A DNA stretch of 51,847 bases from CAYFUT01 sp964346395 (GCA_964346395.1 CAYFUT010000013.1:1-51847), one strand, 5' to 3'. Shown: positions 1 to 9,563, counted from the stretch's first letter. Translations and numbers: made by a program. Notes: generated by a model not told the origin, from the letters alone.

Positions 1-55
1 CTCTCCTCCCTTCTGTTTCTTTATTATTTTATTTGTTGTGTTTTTTTATATGATA

Positions 56-74
56 TGTTCATAAGTGACTAGGT
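56..74. repeat. Short intergenic repeat, copy 1
   Basis: The minus strand reads TAGTCACTTATGAACAT here. The same 15-17 base motif recurs at about 9530-9544 and 47338-47352, always between genes and in the same orientation. This copy lies downstream of the GH13 gene. The sequence from 1 to 137 otherwise shows only AT-rich DNA and no recognisable gene. It could be the end of a decayed mobile element, but no transposase is nearby. Confidence 0.5.
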
Positions 75-137
75 TAAAAGTGAACTTTGTTTTAAAAAAA
101 TTAATCTATATTTAATTGTAATTCTTTTATTTTAGAT

Positions 138-1469
138 TCACAGTTCAGCTAAATTTATTTTTTCTTCTTTTAGTTCTTTATCAACTTCCAAAACTACCGG
201 TTTTAACTTTAATTCAAAGCTGTTATTATTAACTGTTATTTTTTCTTTTGTGATCAGGTTAGTATATTCTCCGTCTGGACAATCAATCTTTACCGTTCCA
301 TATTTCCGCTCTAAATTAAAAATACCTATTAACCTCTTCTCTTTAGTTTCATAGCTAGCTACTGCCACCCCTTGTTTGCTATTATCATGAATCTGAAACT
401 GTCCGTCAGCAAAAATAGGAGCTCTTTTAAAATCAGCCAACTGCTGTAAGAAACTAATATATTCCTTGTCTATCCGCTTCCAATTGATGGGATCTTTCGT
501 AAATAAACTAGGAGTTTTAGTATTTTTCGTTTCTTGGCCAGCATATAGTAGGGTTAAGCCCTGCTGAAAATAATAAAAAGCTGTCCACATCCATAAATCA
601 CTTTTATCAGACAGCCATTTTCTAGCTCGCAGTTGATCGTGATTTTCCAAAAATCTCATTTTTACATAATTAGCGGGATAAATATGTGCCTGCTGGCTAA
701 GTTTATCTAAATACTTCTCTAAGGAACAACCTCCTGCCATATAATCTTTAAAAAACTGAAAAGAATCATAACTATAGGTAACATCAAATGCCTGATATAA
801 TTCAGCATCTGAAAACCCTGTAAAGCCTTCCTGGCGCAGCGCCTTAAGAAACACCGGTTCTACACTTTCTGCTAACCAGATAACATTTTCCTTTACCTTT
901 GCTACTTCCTGACGTGCTTGTTTCCAAAATTCCAGCGGCACCAGCGGAGCTACATCACATCTAAACCCATCTACCCCCTGCTTTACCCAATATTTTAATG
1001 TTTCTATCTGATAGTCCCATAGTTTCTGGTTGTCATAATCAAGGTCTACTACATCATACCAATCACCAATTTTATTGCCCACATTTCCTCCTTCAGTACG
1101 GTAAAACCAGTCCGGATGCTCAGCAAACAACTTAGAATCAGGCGATGTATGATTATAGACTATATCAATCATCACCTTCATGTTTCGTTCGTGAGCTGCA
1201 GTTACTAAGCTGCGGAAGTCATCCAGCGTCCCATATTCCGGATTGACTTGTCGATAATTTTGCACTGCATAAGGGCAACCTAATTCTCCCTTTTTATTTT
1301 TTTCTCCAATCGGATGAATCGGCATCAGCCACAGAATATCTGTCCCCAGAGATTTAATACGGTCTAAATCTTCTTCCACAGCCTGAAAAGTCCCTGCTTG
1401 ACTGTGATTCCGGACATATACTTCATAAATAATCTTATTTCTTAAATCAATTGACGTATCAGTAGCCAT
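138..1469 (-). CDS. GH13 alpha-amylase family glycoside hydrolase
   Basis: A 443-residue alpha-amylase family enzyme predicted to cleave alpha-glucosidic bonds in maltodextrin-type sugars. The GH13 signature regions are visible in order: DIVYNH at residues 102-107, DGFRCDVA at 167-174 with the presumed nucleophile Asp172, WLAES with the acid/base Glu201, and ENHD with the transition-state Asp278. There is no signal peptide, so it should act in the cytoplasm on imported oligosaccharides. It is shorter than typical extracellular amylases. The ATG follows an AAGGAGGG site by 7 bases. The GH31 and debranching enzymes in this window could share its substrates. Exact specificity cannot be read from the sequence. 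Confidence 0.9.
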   Translation of the reverse strand: MATDTSIDLRNKIIYEVYVRNHSQAGTFQAVEEDLDRIKSLGTDILWLMPIHPIGEKNKKGELGCPYAVQNYRQVNPEYGTLDDFRSLVTAAHERNMKVMIDIVYNHTSPDSKLFAEHPDWFYRTEGGNVGNKIGDWYDVVDLDYDNQKLWDYQIETLKYWVKQGVDGFRCDVAPLVPLEFWKQARQEVAKVKENVIWLAESVEPVFLKALRQEGFTGFSDAELYQAFDVTYSYDSFQFFKDYMAGGCSLEKYLDKLSQQAHIYPANYVKMRFLENHDQLRARKWLSDKSDLWMWTAFYYFQQGLTLLYAGQETKNTKTPSLFTKDPINWKRIDKEYISFLQQLADFKRAPIFADGQFQIHDNSKQGVAVASYETKEKRLIGIFNLERKYGTVKIDCPDGEYTNLITKEKITVNNNSFELKLKPVVLEVDKELKEEKINLAEL

Positions 1470-1559
1470 TGTCTAACCCTCCTTAATTTCTATTAAGATT
1501 TTCATCAAAGATACTCGCGTCGCATCATAGATATTAGCTTCACTTTGCTCGCGCCACGG

Positions 1560-2105
1560 CTAAATCAACATTTTAAGCCCAAAAATTATTAAAATAGTGC
1601 CTCCAATATAATCGGCATACTTCTCTACTAAAGCAAACTGTTTAATATAATTTACTATTAAAAAAGAAACAACAGTTAATCCCATAGTGATAATTCCAAT
1701 AATAATCGACCTACTACTTAACAGCAATAAATTCAAATCATATAATACTGAAAACCCCACACCTAACGCATCTATACTAACACTCATCCCTAAGATAATA
1801 TACGTCCAAAGACTTAATTCTCTATAAATGCACTCTTCCTTATTTTTATATCCTTCTCTAAACAGTAAAAGCCCCAATAAAAATATAATACTCCCGCTAA
1901 TATAACCAGTAATACTAAATAAATTGGTATCAATAAAGCCCCCCAATAAAGCCCCTACTAAAGCAAACAAAAACTGAAAAAAGCTGAAAGAAATTACAAT
2001 AGCTGCTTTTTCAGATATTTTTAATTTCTTTCCACAACCTATTCCCAAGGAAACTCCAAAAGCATCTAAAGCTAGCGCTATTCCGATCAAAAAAATTGGC
2101 GGCAT
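1560..2105 (-). CDS. MntP/YtaF-type membrane protein
   Basis: A 181-residue polytopic membrane protein of about six helices from the family that includes the manganese exporter MntP and the sporulation protein YtaF. The two related halves each carry the family's intramembrane Asp motif (LDAFGVSLG near the N-terminus, SIDALGVGF in the middle). The ATG at 2105 is preferred over an upstream GTG because that GTG overlaps the AGGGAG ribosome site. No yybP-ykoY manganese riboswitch was recognised upstream. Length favours MntP over the longer YtaF, but the assignment between the two is open. Confidence 0.8.
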   Translation of the reverse strand: MPPIFLIGIALALDAFGVSLGIGCGKKLKISEKAAIVISFSFFQFLFALVGALLGGFIDTNLFSITGYISGSIIFLLGLLLFREGYKNKEECIYRELSLWTYIILGMSVSIDALGVGFSVLYDLNLLLLSSRSIIIGIITMGLTVVSFLIVNYIKQFALVEKYADYIGGTILIIFGLKMLI

Positions 2106-2185
2106 TACTTTCACTCCCTAGCCATATTTTTAATTGTTAATATTATTTAATTTAGGTACAGTAAATATTACTTTTTTCCTTTTCC

Positions 2186-2213
2186 ATTATATCTCATTTA
2201 AGCTTAAAATCAA
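2186..2213 (-). promoter_or_regulatory. Promoter for the MntP/YtaF-type gene
   Basis: The minus strand has TTGATT, a 16-base spacer, then TATAAT, about 80 bases before the start codon. It lies back-to-back with the promoter of the degV gene. Confidence 0.6.
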
Positions 2214-2253
2214 ATTAATTAAACAAAATATGCCGAACAACTAAGGATAGTTA

Positions 2254-2282
2254 TTGTTATTAAAATTTATCTATGCTATAAT
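2254..2282 (+). promoter_or_regulatory. Promoter for the degV-family gene
   Basis: TTGTTA, an exact 17-base spacer and TATAAT, about 50 bases before the start codon at 2335. An AAGAAGGTGG ribosome site follows. Confidence 0.7.
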
Positions 2283-2334
2283 ATAAAATAAATAATACTA
2301 ATCAATTAAACTTAAAATAAGAAGGTGGTATCCT

Positions 2335-3189
2335 ATGGCGCAAGAAGAAAAAATAGCTTTATTAACCGACAGTACCTGTGATCTTCCTATGTCCATGTTA
2401 GACAAACTCCCTATCCGCATTCTACCATTGAAAATTATTTACTCTGATCAAGAATATCGCGATCGGGTTGAGATTAGTCCTTCGGAAATCTACGAAAAAT
2501 TCGATCAGGAAATCCCTTCTACCTCTATGCCTGCGCCTCAAACGGCAAAAGAAAAACTGCAGGAACTTAAAGAAGAAGGCTATACTCACGTATTAGCAAT
2601 TCATATTTCTAGCGGACTGAGTGGAACTTATAATATGGTAAAAATGGTTGCTGACGAAATAAAAGGACTAAAAAGCACTGTTATTGATTCTAAATCATTA
2701 TCAATCGGCCTAGGGAGAATGGTTCTCAAAGCAGGGGAATTAATTGAACAAGGACTCGACTTCGAGCAAATTGTAGATAAAATTCAAAATCAAGTAACTG
2801 AAACAGATCTTTACTTCATAGTTAAAACTCTCAAATATCTTAAAAAAGGTGGGCGCATAGGGAAAGTAAAAGGAACAATCGGAGAACTTTTAAATATTAA
2901 ACCTGTTATTTCAATTAATGAAGCTGGCGAATACTATACTTTTAAAAAATCTCGCGGACGGAAAAGGTCAATTAATGCCCTTTATAAAATAGCCAAAAAA
3001 CAGATTAAACAGGGACTTTCAAGAGTAAATATCATGCATGCCGATGCCGAAAGTGAAGCGCGTAACCTTCTTAATAAATTGAATAAACTAGAAAATGTAA
3101 AAGATACTTATCTGGGTGAACTTGGCCCCGGCATGGTAGTTCATGCTGGACCAGGATTAATTGGGCTTTTAGTTTCTCCTTTAGAATAA
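2335..3189 (+). CDS. DegV family fatty-acid-binding protein
   Basis: A 284-residue DegV-fold protein. In Firmicutes this family binds a fatty acid, and FakB members present it to the kinase FakA. The N-terminal LLTDSTCDLP and the central ISSGLSGTYN segment are the conserved family motifs that line the lipid pocket. It is a single-gene unit on the plus strand with its own promoter and a strong bidirectional terminator shared with the convergent aminotransferase. No fakA homologue is in the window, so its kinase partner cannot be confirmed. Confidence 0.9.
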   Translation: MAQEEKIALLTDSTCDLPMSMLDKLPIRILPLKIIYSDQEYRDRVEISPSEIYEKFDQEIPSTSMPAPQTAKEKLQELKEEGYTHVLAIHISSGLSGTYNMVKMVADEIKGLKSTVIDSKSLSIGLGRMVLKAGELIEQGLDFEQIVDKIQNQVTETDLYFIVKTLKYLKKGGRIGKVKGTIGELLNIKPVISINEAGEYYTFKKSRGRKRSINALYKIAKKQIKQGLSRVNIMHADAESEARNLLNKLNKLENVKDTYLGELGPGMVVHAGPGLIGLLVSPLE

Positions 3190-3207
3190 GTCAATCATTA
3201 AAACTAT

Positions 3208-3246
3208 AAAAAAAGCAGGCTGAAAATTAATCAGCCTGCTTTTTTT
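3208..3246. terminator. Bidirectional intrinsic terminator
   Basis: A perfect 16-base inverted repeat around AGCAGGCTGA, with A7 on one side and T7 on the other, separates the convergent degV-family and aminotransferase genes. The aminotransferase stop codon lies inside the T run. Confidence 0.95.
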
Positions 3247-4405
3247 ATAGTTTATTTAGAAAATTTTCCATGCGGTTAAGTGCTTCATAAATATCATCCA
3301 GTCCCGCAGCATAAGAACACCGAACAAATCCCTCTCCGCTACCTCCAAACACATTTCCAGGAATGACTACTACTCCTTCTTCTTCCAATAACTTTTCAGC
3401 AAATTCCTCTGATGATAAGCCAGTGCTTTTTATAGACGGAAAAGCATAAAAAGCTCCCTGGGGTTTTGCACAATCTAATCCAATTTCATTTAGCCCTTTG
3501 CTGATAACTCGACGGCGCCTATTATATGATTCAATCATTTCTTTTCTTTCTTGCTTACCGTTACGAAGAGCTTCTATAGCAGCATTCTGACTGACAACTG
3601 GTGCGCATAACATAGTATACTGATGAATCTTCATCATTGCTTTAATTACTGGTTCTGGAGCCGCTGCATAGCCAATCCGCCACCCAGTCATAGCATAAGC
3701 TTTAGAAAACCCATTCAATAATACAGTTCTCTCCTTCATCTTGGGCAAGCTAGCAAAACTAGTATGGGATTGATCATAGGTTAATTCACTATATATTTCA
3801 TCAGCTAACACTATTAAATCATACTTGTTTACTACTTCCGCTATTGCCGCCAATTCTTCTTCCGTCATTATTGCTCCGGTAGGATTATTAGGGTAGCATA
3901 AAACCAATACTTTACTGTTGTCAGTAATTTTTTTCTCTAACTTCTTCGGCGTTAACTTAAACTTTTCTTTTCTAGTAGTAGGTACTTTGACAGCTTTTCC
4001 TCCGCTTAATACAGCAGAAGGCTTATAGGATACATAACTAGGTTCGGGAATTAAAACTTCTTCCCCCGGCGATAATAAAGCCCTTAAAGCTAAATCAACT
4101 GCCTCACTAACACCTACTGTCACTAAAACTTCTCCTTCCGGATCATAGTTTACGTTATATTTAGTTAAATAATCAGTAATCTTTTTTCTTAGTTTTAACA
4201 TTCCATAATTGGAAGTATACATTGTCTGACCTTGTTCTAACGAATAAAAAGAAGATTCAATAATATGCCAGGGAGTTACAAAATCCGGCTCCCCTACTCC
4301 CAAGGAAATTACGTCTTCAGCATCAGAAATTAAATCAAAAAACTTTCGGATACCCGAGGAAGGTACCTGCTGAACTTGCGAAGAAATCTTATCTTCCCAC
4401 TTCAT
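3245..4405 (-). CDS. Class I/II PLP aminotransferase (PatA-like)
   Basis: A 386-residue fold-type I aminotransferase. The substrate-contact segment YPNNPTG (171-177) and the PLP lysine Lys235 in NGFSKAYAMTGWRIGY are present. It most resembles the AspC/PatA-like enzymes that transaminate aspartate, aromatic or branched amino acids. Its start overlaps the stop of the Lrp/AsnC-type regulator by 4 bases (ATGA), so the two are translationally coupled and the regulator probably responds to its substrate. Substrate specificity is unproven. Confidence 0.9.
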   Translation of the reverse strand: MKWEDKISSQVQQVPSSGIRKFFDLISDAEDVISLGVGEPDFVTPWHIIESSFYSLEQGQTMYTSNYGMLKLRKKITDYLTKYNVNYDPEGEVLVTVGVSEAVDLALRALLSPGEEVLIPEPSYVSYKPSAVLSGGKAVKVPTTRKEKFKLTPKKLEKKITDNSKVLVLCYPNNPTGAIMTEEELAAIAEVVNKYDLIVLADEIYSELTYDQSHTSFASLPKMKERTVLLNGFSKAYAMTGWRIGYAAAPEPVIKAMMKIHQYTMLCAPVVSQNAAIEALRNGKQERKEMIESYNRRRRVISKGLNEIGLDCAKPQGAFYAFPSIKSTGLSSEEFAEKLLEEEGVVVIPGNVFGGSGEGFVRCSYAAGLDDIYEALNRMENFLNKL

Positions 4406-4887
4406 GGCGACACCACTAATCGTTCATCAGATTCATTCTCCCCTTTAAAAATAACCCCATCTTTTTTGTAAGTCTTAAGTAAAAAATGAGTAGTAGTACT
4501 CTTAATATGATCAATCGGGGCTAACTTTTCAGCTACAAATAAAGCTACCTGTTTCATTGTTTTTCCCTTTACCTCTACAGCTAAATCATAACCTCCAGAA
4601 ATCAAATACACAGAACTCACCTCGGGAAAGCCATAAATACGTTTAGCAACTGCATCAAATCCTACTTCTCGTTCCGGCGTCATCTTGACATCAATAAAAG
4701 CCGACACAACTTCTTTATCTGTTTTCTCCCAATCAATTAAAGTATGATACTTTACAATTATGTTTTCTTCTTCTAATTGGTTAATTTTTTCTTTTACTTC
4801 ATCAACCGGCTTATCAAGCATAGTAGCTATTTTCTCTGGTGCTAAAGTACTGTCCTCTTCCAACAGAGCAAGAATTTCTTTGTTCAT
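4402..4887 (-). CDS. Lrp/AsnC family transcriptional regulator
   Basis: A 161-residue feast/famine regulator with an N-terminal winged helix-turn-helix (about residues 1-55, LALLEEDSTLAPEKIATML) and a C-terminal RAM/AsnC effector domain (about 65-150, with the SVYLISGGYDLAVEV stretch). Such proteins bind an amino acid and usually control the adjacent gene. It is first in a two-gene operon with the aminotransferase. The ATG follows an AGGAGAG ribosome site. Confidence 0.9.
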   Translation of the reverse strand: MNKEILALLEEDSTLAPEKIATMLDKPVDEVKEKINQLEEENIIVKYHTLIDWEKTDKEVVSAFIDVKMTPEREVGFDAVAKRIYGFPEVSSVYLISGGYDLAVEVKGKTMKQVALFVAEKLAPIDHIKSTTTHFLLKTYKKDGVIFKGENESDERLVVSP

Positions 4888-5050
4888 TTTTATCTCTCCT
4901 TCTCTCCTTCTATGATTAATTATAAAGTAAAACTCATTTACTACTCCCTACTTTTTTGCTTAATTATCTAGCTAGAACATACAATCTATCATAACATACT
5001 TATAGCCAACAGTAAATATTTATCAAATATTTTCAGCCACACAGGGCTGA

Positions 5051-5644
5051 TTATTTAGAAACAAACGAATTATCAGCAATATAAAATCTCCAGGGCTTAT
5101 CTGCATACTCACCAGCATAATCTATATTTATTCTGCTGTTTTTCTTTACCGTAAACTCCAATTCTTGCTCCGAATTAATAATATATAGTTCATCTTTTGT
5201 AGTCAAATCAACTCCATCAAACTCTTTATTTATCTCCAAAGCCTGGCATAACTTTCCAGGACCATTCGTTAAATCTTCAGGGCGGTCACTTTTAATTGCT
5301 CTATTTTGCCTGATTAGCTCCCAACCGCTAACTGGTTGTCCAGCCCTAATTAAAACTGCTTCCGGCTTTTCAGATTTGTTAGTAACTATATTTAAGCAAT
5401 AGTGTAAACCATAAATCAAATATACATAAACACAGCCTCCCGCCCAAAACATAGTTTCAGTTCTATCTGTTCTTTTATTTTGATAAGCATGACAAGCTTT
5501 ATCTTTGGGTCCGATATATGCTTCGGTTTCTACTATTTTTAATTTGATTTTTTGTCCGTTGATCTGGCGCACTAACAGCTTACCTAGCAAATCCTCAGCT
5601 ACTGTTAGGGCATCTTGCTGATAGAATCTTGTGGGTAAAATCAT
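5051..5644 (-). CDS. DNA-3-methyladenine glycosylase (AAG/Mpg type)
   Basis: A 197-residue base-excision repair glycosylase of the alkyladenine (Mpg) family, which flips out and removes alkylated purines. It shows the N-terminal ARVE-like segment as KIVETEAYIGPKDKACHAY, the mid-protein VYLIYGLHYCLNIV strand, and the NGPGKLCQAL turn. The length is normal for bacterial members. Its ribosome site lies inside the last codons of the upstream glucosaminidase gene, only 4 bases before this start, so the two are co-translated. Confidence 0.93.
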   Translation of the reverse strand: MILPTRFYQQDALTVAEDLLGKLLVRQINGQKIKLKIVETEAYIGPKDKACHAYQNKRTDRTETMFWAGGCVYVYLIYGLHYCLNIVTNKSEKPEAVLIRAGQPVSGWELIRQNRAIKSDRPEDLTNGPGKLCQALEINKEFDGVDLTTKDELYIINSEQELEFTVKKNSRINIDYAGEYADKPWRFYIADNSFVSK

Positions 5645-5648
5645 TTAT

Positions 5649-6605
5649 CTATCTCTCCTTCGAGATATATAATAGCTGGTCATAAGTAACTAAATTATTA
5701 TCTTCAATAATTGCTCTTACTTTGTTAAGATATTCTTTCCCTTCTTCTGAATAGTTAGTTAACCCTGATAATAATTTCAAACTCGTTATCTGTTCTCCCT
5801 GCTGTCTGCATTCCCAGCGTAAAGTACGAAACTTTTTATAAGCCGGATGGCTATTTAAATTTAATAAATAACTATTAATTGCCTCCTGAATAGTAGAGAA
5901 CTTTTCTATCTTATAATCAGCTCCCGCCGGCCTTTCTTTGGGGACTATCCCTTCAGCTTGATTGGAAAAAGTCCATTCTCCGAAGATATTATTAGCCTGC
6001 TGAGCAAACCGAGACACTCCCCAGCCTGACTCGCAGGCTGCCTGAGCCATTATAAGAGATAGGGGAACAATATCTATCTTTCGCTTTAACTTTTTAATTT
6101 TTTCTTGTTGGTTTTTACCCTGCACTCGATACTTATAGATTTTATCAGCTAGCCAATCTTTTTCCTCTTTATTCAACTGGCCAGAGTTATAGTATTTTTT
6201 ATCTATTTGTTTTAATTTTACTTTATCCCTTAACAACTGGCAATTAGCATGGTAAGCTCCTACTAAAATTATACTAAGAAAAATACGCTTTTTTTTACTT
6301 AAGCTCTCAATTTGGCTCAGATTAGTAGGCAAACTGGTTATTTTCCAGTTTGGAATTTTAATTTCCCCTGTTTTTATCTGATATCCTTCTTGTTGTAATT
6401 TAGATTCCCAGGCTTGATAGGTACTACAAGAAACTGCTTTTAACTCCCCAACAGCTATCATCTTCTCCAGTTTTGATTTCTGCCACCAGGGCAGTTTTTC
6501 TTTTATTATTTCCCAGTCCACCGGTAAAGAAAAACTAGACAACCCCACAATTAAACTAACCGTCAAAGCTGCAACTGTTAAAATTATATTTTTCTTTGTC
6601 AGCAT
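5649..6605 (-). CDS. Bax-like N-acetylglucosaminidase domain protein
   Basis: A 318-residue secreted or membrane-anchored murein hydrolase. Residues 6-26 form an N-terminal hydrophobic segment. The C-terminal half is a glucosaminidase domain like that of E. coli Bax, with the catalytic Glu192 in AQAACESGWGVSRFAQQ and NIFGEW following. The middle region is Lys-rich. It likely trims peptidoglycan outside the cytoplasmic membrane. It is co-transcribed with the DNA glycosylase downstream, and no functional link is obvious. Confidence 0.87.
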   Translation of the reverse strand: MLTKKNIILTVAALTVSLIVGLSSFSLPVDWEIIKEKLPWWQKSKLEKMIAVGELKAVSCSTYQAWESKLQQEGYQIKTGEIKIPNWKITSLPTNLSQIESLSKKKRIFLSIILVGAYHANCQLLRDKVKLKQIDKKYYNSGQLNKEEKDWLADKIYKYRVQGKNQQEKIKKLKRKIDIVPLSLIMAQAACESGWGVSRFAQQANNIFGEWTFSNQAEGIVPKERPAGADYKIEKFSTIQEAINSYLLNLNSHPAYKKFRTLRWECRQQGEQITSLKLLSGLTNYSEEGKEYLNKVRAIIEDNNLVTYDQLLYISKER

Positions 6606-6667
6606 ATCTAACTAACCTCACTCATTTTAATTTCCATTAGTTTACAATCATTATAGCATAAATTGCT

Positions 6668-8716
6668 TCATATATTAAATTTTTTCTTAAATTCTTCAAC
6701 AGTGGTCAGTGGTTGTTGACAGCTATAATTCTCGCAAATATAAATATTCAGTTGATTGTCATTAAAATTAACTTTATCTGCTAGTTCAGTATTAACTGAA
6801 CTTAACTCCGATTTAACTTCAGGAGTAATGACAATTGGTTCTATAAATGGAGTAAATTCAGTGGCCAATATATTATTTATTTCTGTTAACTGTTTTTCAT
6901 TATTAGTAGCAATTACAAGTTGTTGATTATTAATTAATTTTCTGATTACCGCCATTAAAAAATGAAGGTGTCCAGTAGGAGCTTGTCTAATTTGAGAGTA
7001 AAAGTATTCTATCTGTTTTTCAGCTTTCTTCCGCCATTCTTCTTGCCCAGTCAAATCAGCTAACCGCAGAAAATTAAGGGTAGCAACTGAATTACCAGCC
7101 GGCAATGCCCCATCATAAACCTCCTTAGGCTGAAAAATAAGTTCTTCACTATCAACACCAGATTGATACAGCCCCCCTTCCGCATCATCCCAAAAATAAT
7201 CAATCAATTCCTGATTCAACTCTACAGCAAGCTGTAAATATTTGGGTTGAAAACTAGTCTCATATAACTCTATTAACCCCCAAATTAAAAAAGCATAATC
7301 TTCCGCATAAGCTAAATAAGCTGCTTCTCCTTTTCGATATCGGGCCAATAATCGATCCGGTTCTTTTAATTTAGCAGTAATAAATTCTACTGTTTTTTTA
7401 GCTACAGCTTGGTACTTATCAGCATTTAGAATCCGAGCAGCAATTGAAAACGCAGCAATTGCTAATCCATTCCAGCCAGTTAAAATTTTATCATCTTTAA
7501 AAGGCCGCGCGCGCTGCTCACGAGCTGTAAACAATATTTCCAATTCTCTAGTATATTTATTCTTGACTTCTACTTTACTAAGCGAACTGCCTATTAAATT
7601 AGGAATGTTGTAATCTACGAAATTGCCAGCTGCTGTAATATCAAAATTAGAACAAAATTCTTTTCCCTGTTGAACACCTAATAGTTCCTCTACTTTTTTC
7701 TTACTCCAGAGATAAAAAGCACCTTCTCCTTGCTCAGTATCTGCATCTTCAGCCGAATAAAAACCTCCTGTTGGGGATTGCATCTCTCTCATTAAATATT
7801 CCAATGTTTCTTCCGCTACTACTGCATAATTTTGATCATTAGTTGCTTGATAAGCTTCTAAATAAACGATAGTCAACAAAGCATTATCATATAACATCTT
7901 TTCAAAATGAGGTACTAGCCATTTTTGATCAGTAGAATAACGGGCAAAGCCACCTCCTATCTGATCATAAATTCCACCCCGGTATAAATTATCTAGCGTC
8001 TCAGTAACCATTTCTAGCGGCTGTTGATCTCCCATTAACTTGCTGTACCGCAGCAAAAACATTAAATTATGCGGGCGGGGAAATTTAGGAGAAGTCCCAA
8101 ACCCACCATACTCTTGATCAAAATTATGCTGCAAGGAAGCTACTGTTTCCTTTAGTAATTTCTCTAAATGATCAGTGTTAACTTCCTCTGTTTGCGTAAA
8201 CTCTTGCGTTCGCTGCACTTGATTTATTATTTTTTGACTATTAGTTACTAATTCATCTCGATTATTTTGCCAGGCTGTTTTAACTTGTTCTAAAATTTGT
8301 ATCAGCCCAGGCCGCCCTTGAGTAGCCGTTCGGGGAAAGTAAGTTCCGGCAAAGAATGGTTCCTTATTCGGAGTCATAATTATTGTCAACGGCCACCCGC
8401 CTTGCCCAGTCAACGCCTGACACACTTTCATATAAACATTATCTATATCCGGACGTTCTTCCCGATCAACTTTAATAGGTACAAAATGATTATTTAGTAA
8501 AGACGCAACTGCTTCATCTTCAAAAGATTCTTCTTCCATCACATGACACCAATGACAAGTAGAATATCCAATTGAAAGAAAAACAGGTTTCTCTTCCTGA
8601 TTAGCTTTCTGAAATGCTTCTTCTCCCCAAGGAAACCAATTAACCGGATTATAAGCATGCTGGAGTAAATAAGGACTTTTTTCGTCAATTAGTCGATTCG
8701 GCTGTTGATTAGACAT
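6668..8716 (-). CDS. YyaL/DUF255 thioredoxin-domain protein
   Basis: A 682-residue protein of the widespread YyaL/SPATA20 family. The N-terminal thioredoxin-like domain (about 1-165) holds the CHWCHVM motif with Cys54 and Cys57. The rest is an alpha/alpha-barrel resembling N-acylglucosamine 2-epimerases and cellobiose epimerases. Full length is normal. The biochemical role is unsettled for the whole family. It has a strong AAGGAGGG site before the ATG and is probably monocistronic. Confidence 0.9.
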   Translation of the reverse strand: MSNQQPNRLIDEKSPYLLQHAYNPVNWFPWGEEAFQKANQEEKPVFLSIGYSTCHWCHVMEEESFEDEAVASLLNNHFVPIKVDREERPDIDNVYMKVCQALTGQGGWPLTIIMTPNKEPFFAGTYFPRTATQGRPGLIQILEQVKTAWQNNRDELVTNSQKIINQVQRTQEFTQTEEVNTDHLEKLLKETVASLQHNFDQEYGGFGTSPKFPRPHNLMFLLRYSKLMGDQQPLEMVTETLDNLYRGGIYDQIGGGFARYSTDQKWLVPHFEKMLYDNALLTIVYLEAYQATNDQNYAVVAEETLEYLMREMQSPTGGFYSAEDADTEQGEGAFYLWSKKKVEELLGVQQGKEFCSNFDITAAGNFVDYNIPNLIGSSLSKVEVKNKYTRELEILFTAREQRARPFKDDKILTGWNGLAIAAFSIAARILNADKYQAVAKKTVEFITAKLKEPDRLLARYRKGEAAYLAYAEDYAFLIWGLIELYETSFQPKYLQLAVELNQELIDYFWDDAEGGLYQSGVDSEELIFQPKEVYDGALPAGNSVATLNFLRLADLTGQEEWRKKAEKQIEYFYSQIRQAPTGHLHFLMAVIRKLINNQQLVIATNNEKQLTEINNILATEFTPFIEPIVITPEVKSELSSVNTELADKVNFNDNQLNIYICENYSCQQPLTTVEEFKKKFNI

Positions 8717-8812
8717 AGTTCCCTCCTTAATAAAATATCAGCTGTACTTTATTTTATCTCCATAATTTATTTTAAATCAATTATAGATTTTTATTCTGCA
8801 AAACTTTATTTA

Positions 8813-9382
8813 TTAATTACAGTAATCTTCTAAGGTTAAATTATTATTATAAATTTTCTGTGCATGGCCCACACCTACATATCTAAAATGCCAAGGTTCA
8901 TATTGATAACCAGTTATCCATTCTTTTCCAACTGGGTAGCGAAGAATAAAGCCAAATTTAAAACTATGTTTTGCTAACCAGCTACCTAAGCTAGTAGTTG
9001 CCAACTCTTCACTTAACTGACAGTTTATTTCGGGAGAAGAAATATCAATCGCCAATCCGGTTTGATGTTCGCTGTGGCCAGCTTGAGCACTTATTTTATC
9101 TGCTTTTACTTTACCTTTGTTTGTTAATTGAATTTGGTATATTTGCTGCTGGCGATAATAAGAACGGTAGCCAGAAACTCCAATCAACTGCAAATCATGT
9201 TGTTGAGCTGCCTGCTGCATTTTTTTTAAAGCAGCAGCTGCCCTCGCTCGTAGTAATTTTTTAGCCGGCGGTGAAGAAGAAAAAAATGAAACAGAAGGTA
9301 CTTTTAAGTTAGGCGGCAGATAGTTCTCGGACAACCGCTGGGTCTTATTTACTACCGTTAAATAACTTTTGGGATTAGACAC
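8813..9382 (-). CDS. VanY-family D-alanyl-D-alanine carboxypeptidase
   Basis: A 189-residue M15B peptidase predicted to remove the terminal D-Ala of peptidoglycan peptides. The zinc motif SEHQTGLAID gives His106 and Asp113, and EPWHFRYV gives catalytic Glu162 and zinc ligand His165. The usual N-terminal VNKTQRLSENYLPPNL segment is present. No signal peptide or anchor is visible, which is odd for a murein enzyme. The GTG at 9382 has no ribosome site at a normal distance. The nearest purine run (rc of 9402-9412) would fit ATT codons near 9395-9400, so the start is uncertain by about six codons. Confidence 0.88.
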   Translation of the reverse strand: MSNPKSYLTVVNKTQRLSENYLPPNLKVPSVSFFSSSPPAKKLLRARAAAALKKMQQAAQQHDLQLIGVSGYRSYYRQQQIYQIQLTNKGKVKADKISAQAGHSEHQTGLAIDISSPEINCQLSEELATTSLGSWLAKHSFKFGFILRYPVGKEWITGYQYEPWHFRYVGVGHAQKIYNNNLTLEDYCN

Positions 9383-9525
9383 GTAATTAATACCAATAAT
9401 TTGTCCCCCTTTTTTTCACCACTGTTGAAAAACACCTAATTTAGCTAAAAATCCTCTATAATTAATTATACAGTTTATTGATTAAAATTAGTAGGTCTTT
9501 TGTATAAGATTTTTGTTTTATTGTA

Positions 9526-9546
9526 TTATGGTCATAAGTGACTAAT
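9526..9546. repeat. Short intergenic repeat, copy 2
   Basis: Minus-strand TAGTCACTTATGACCATAAT, a close match to the copies near position 60 and position 47345. It sits between the VanY-like gene and the terminator of the gshA/ATP-grasp operon. Confidence 0.5.
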
Positions 9547-9563
9547 TAACTATTTACCATGAA

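Noticed and set aside
1513..1560. GC-rich tract with two CGCGAG units after the MntP/YtaF-type gene
   Set aside because: It stands out in base composition, but I could not resolve a clear hairpin or repeat and it is too short to interpret.
5670..5690. Fourth copy of the TAGTCACTTATG repeat (GGTCATAAGTAACTA)
   Set aside because: One mismatch, and it lies inside the glucosaminidase coding sequence where the codons explain it.
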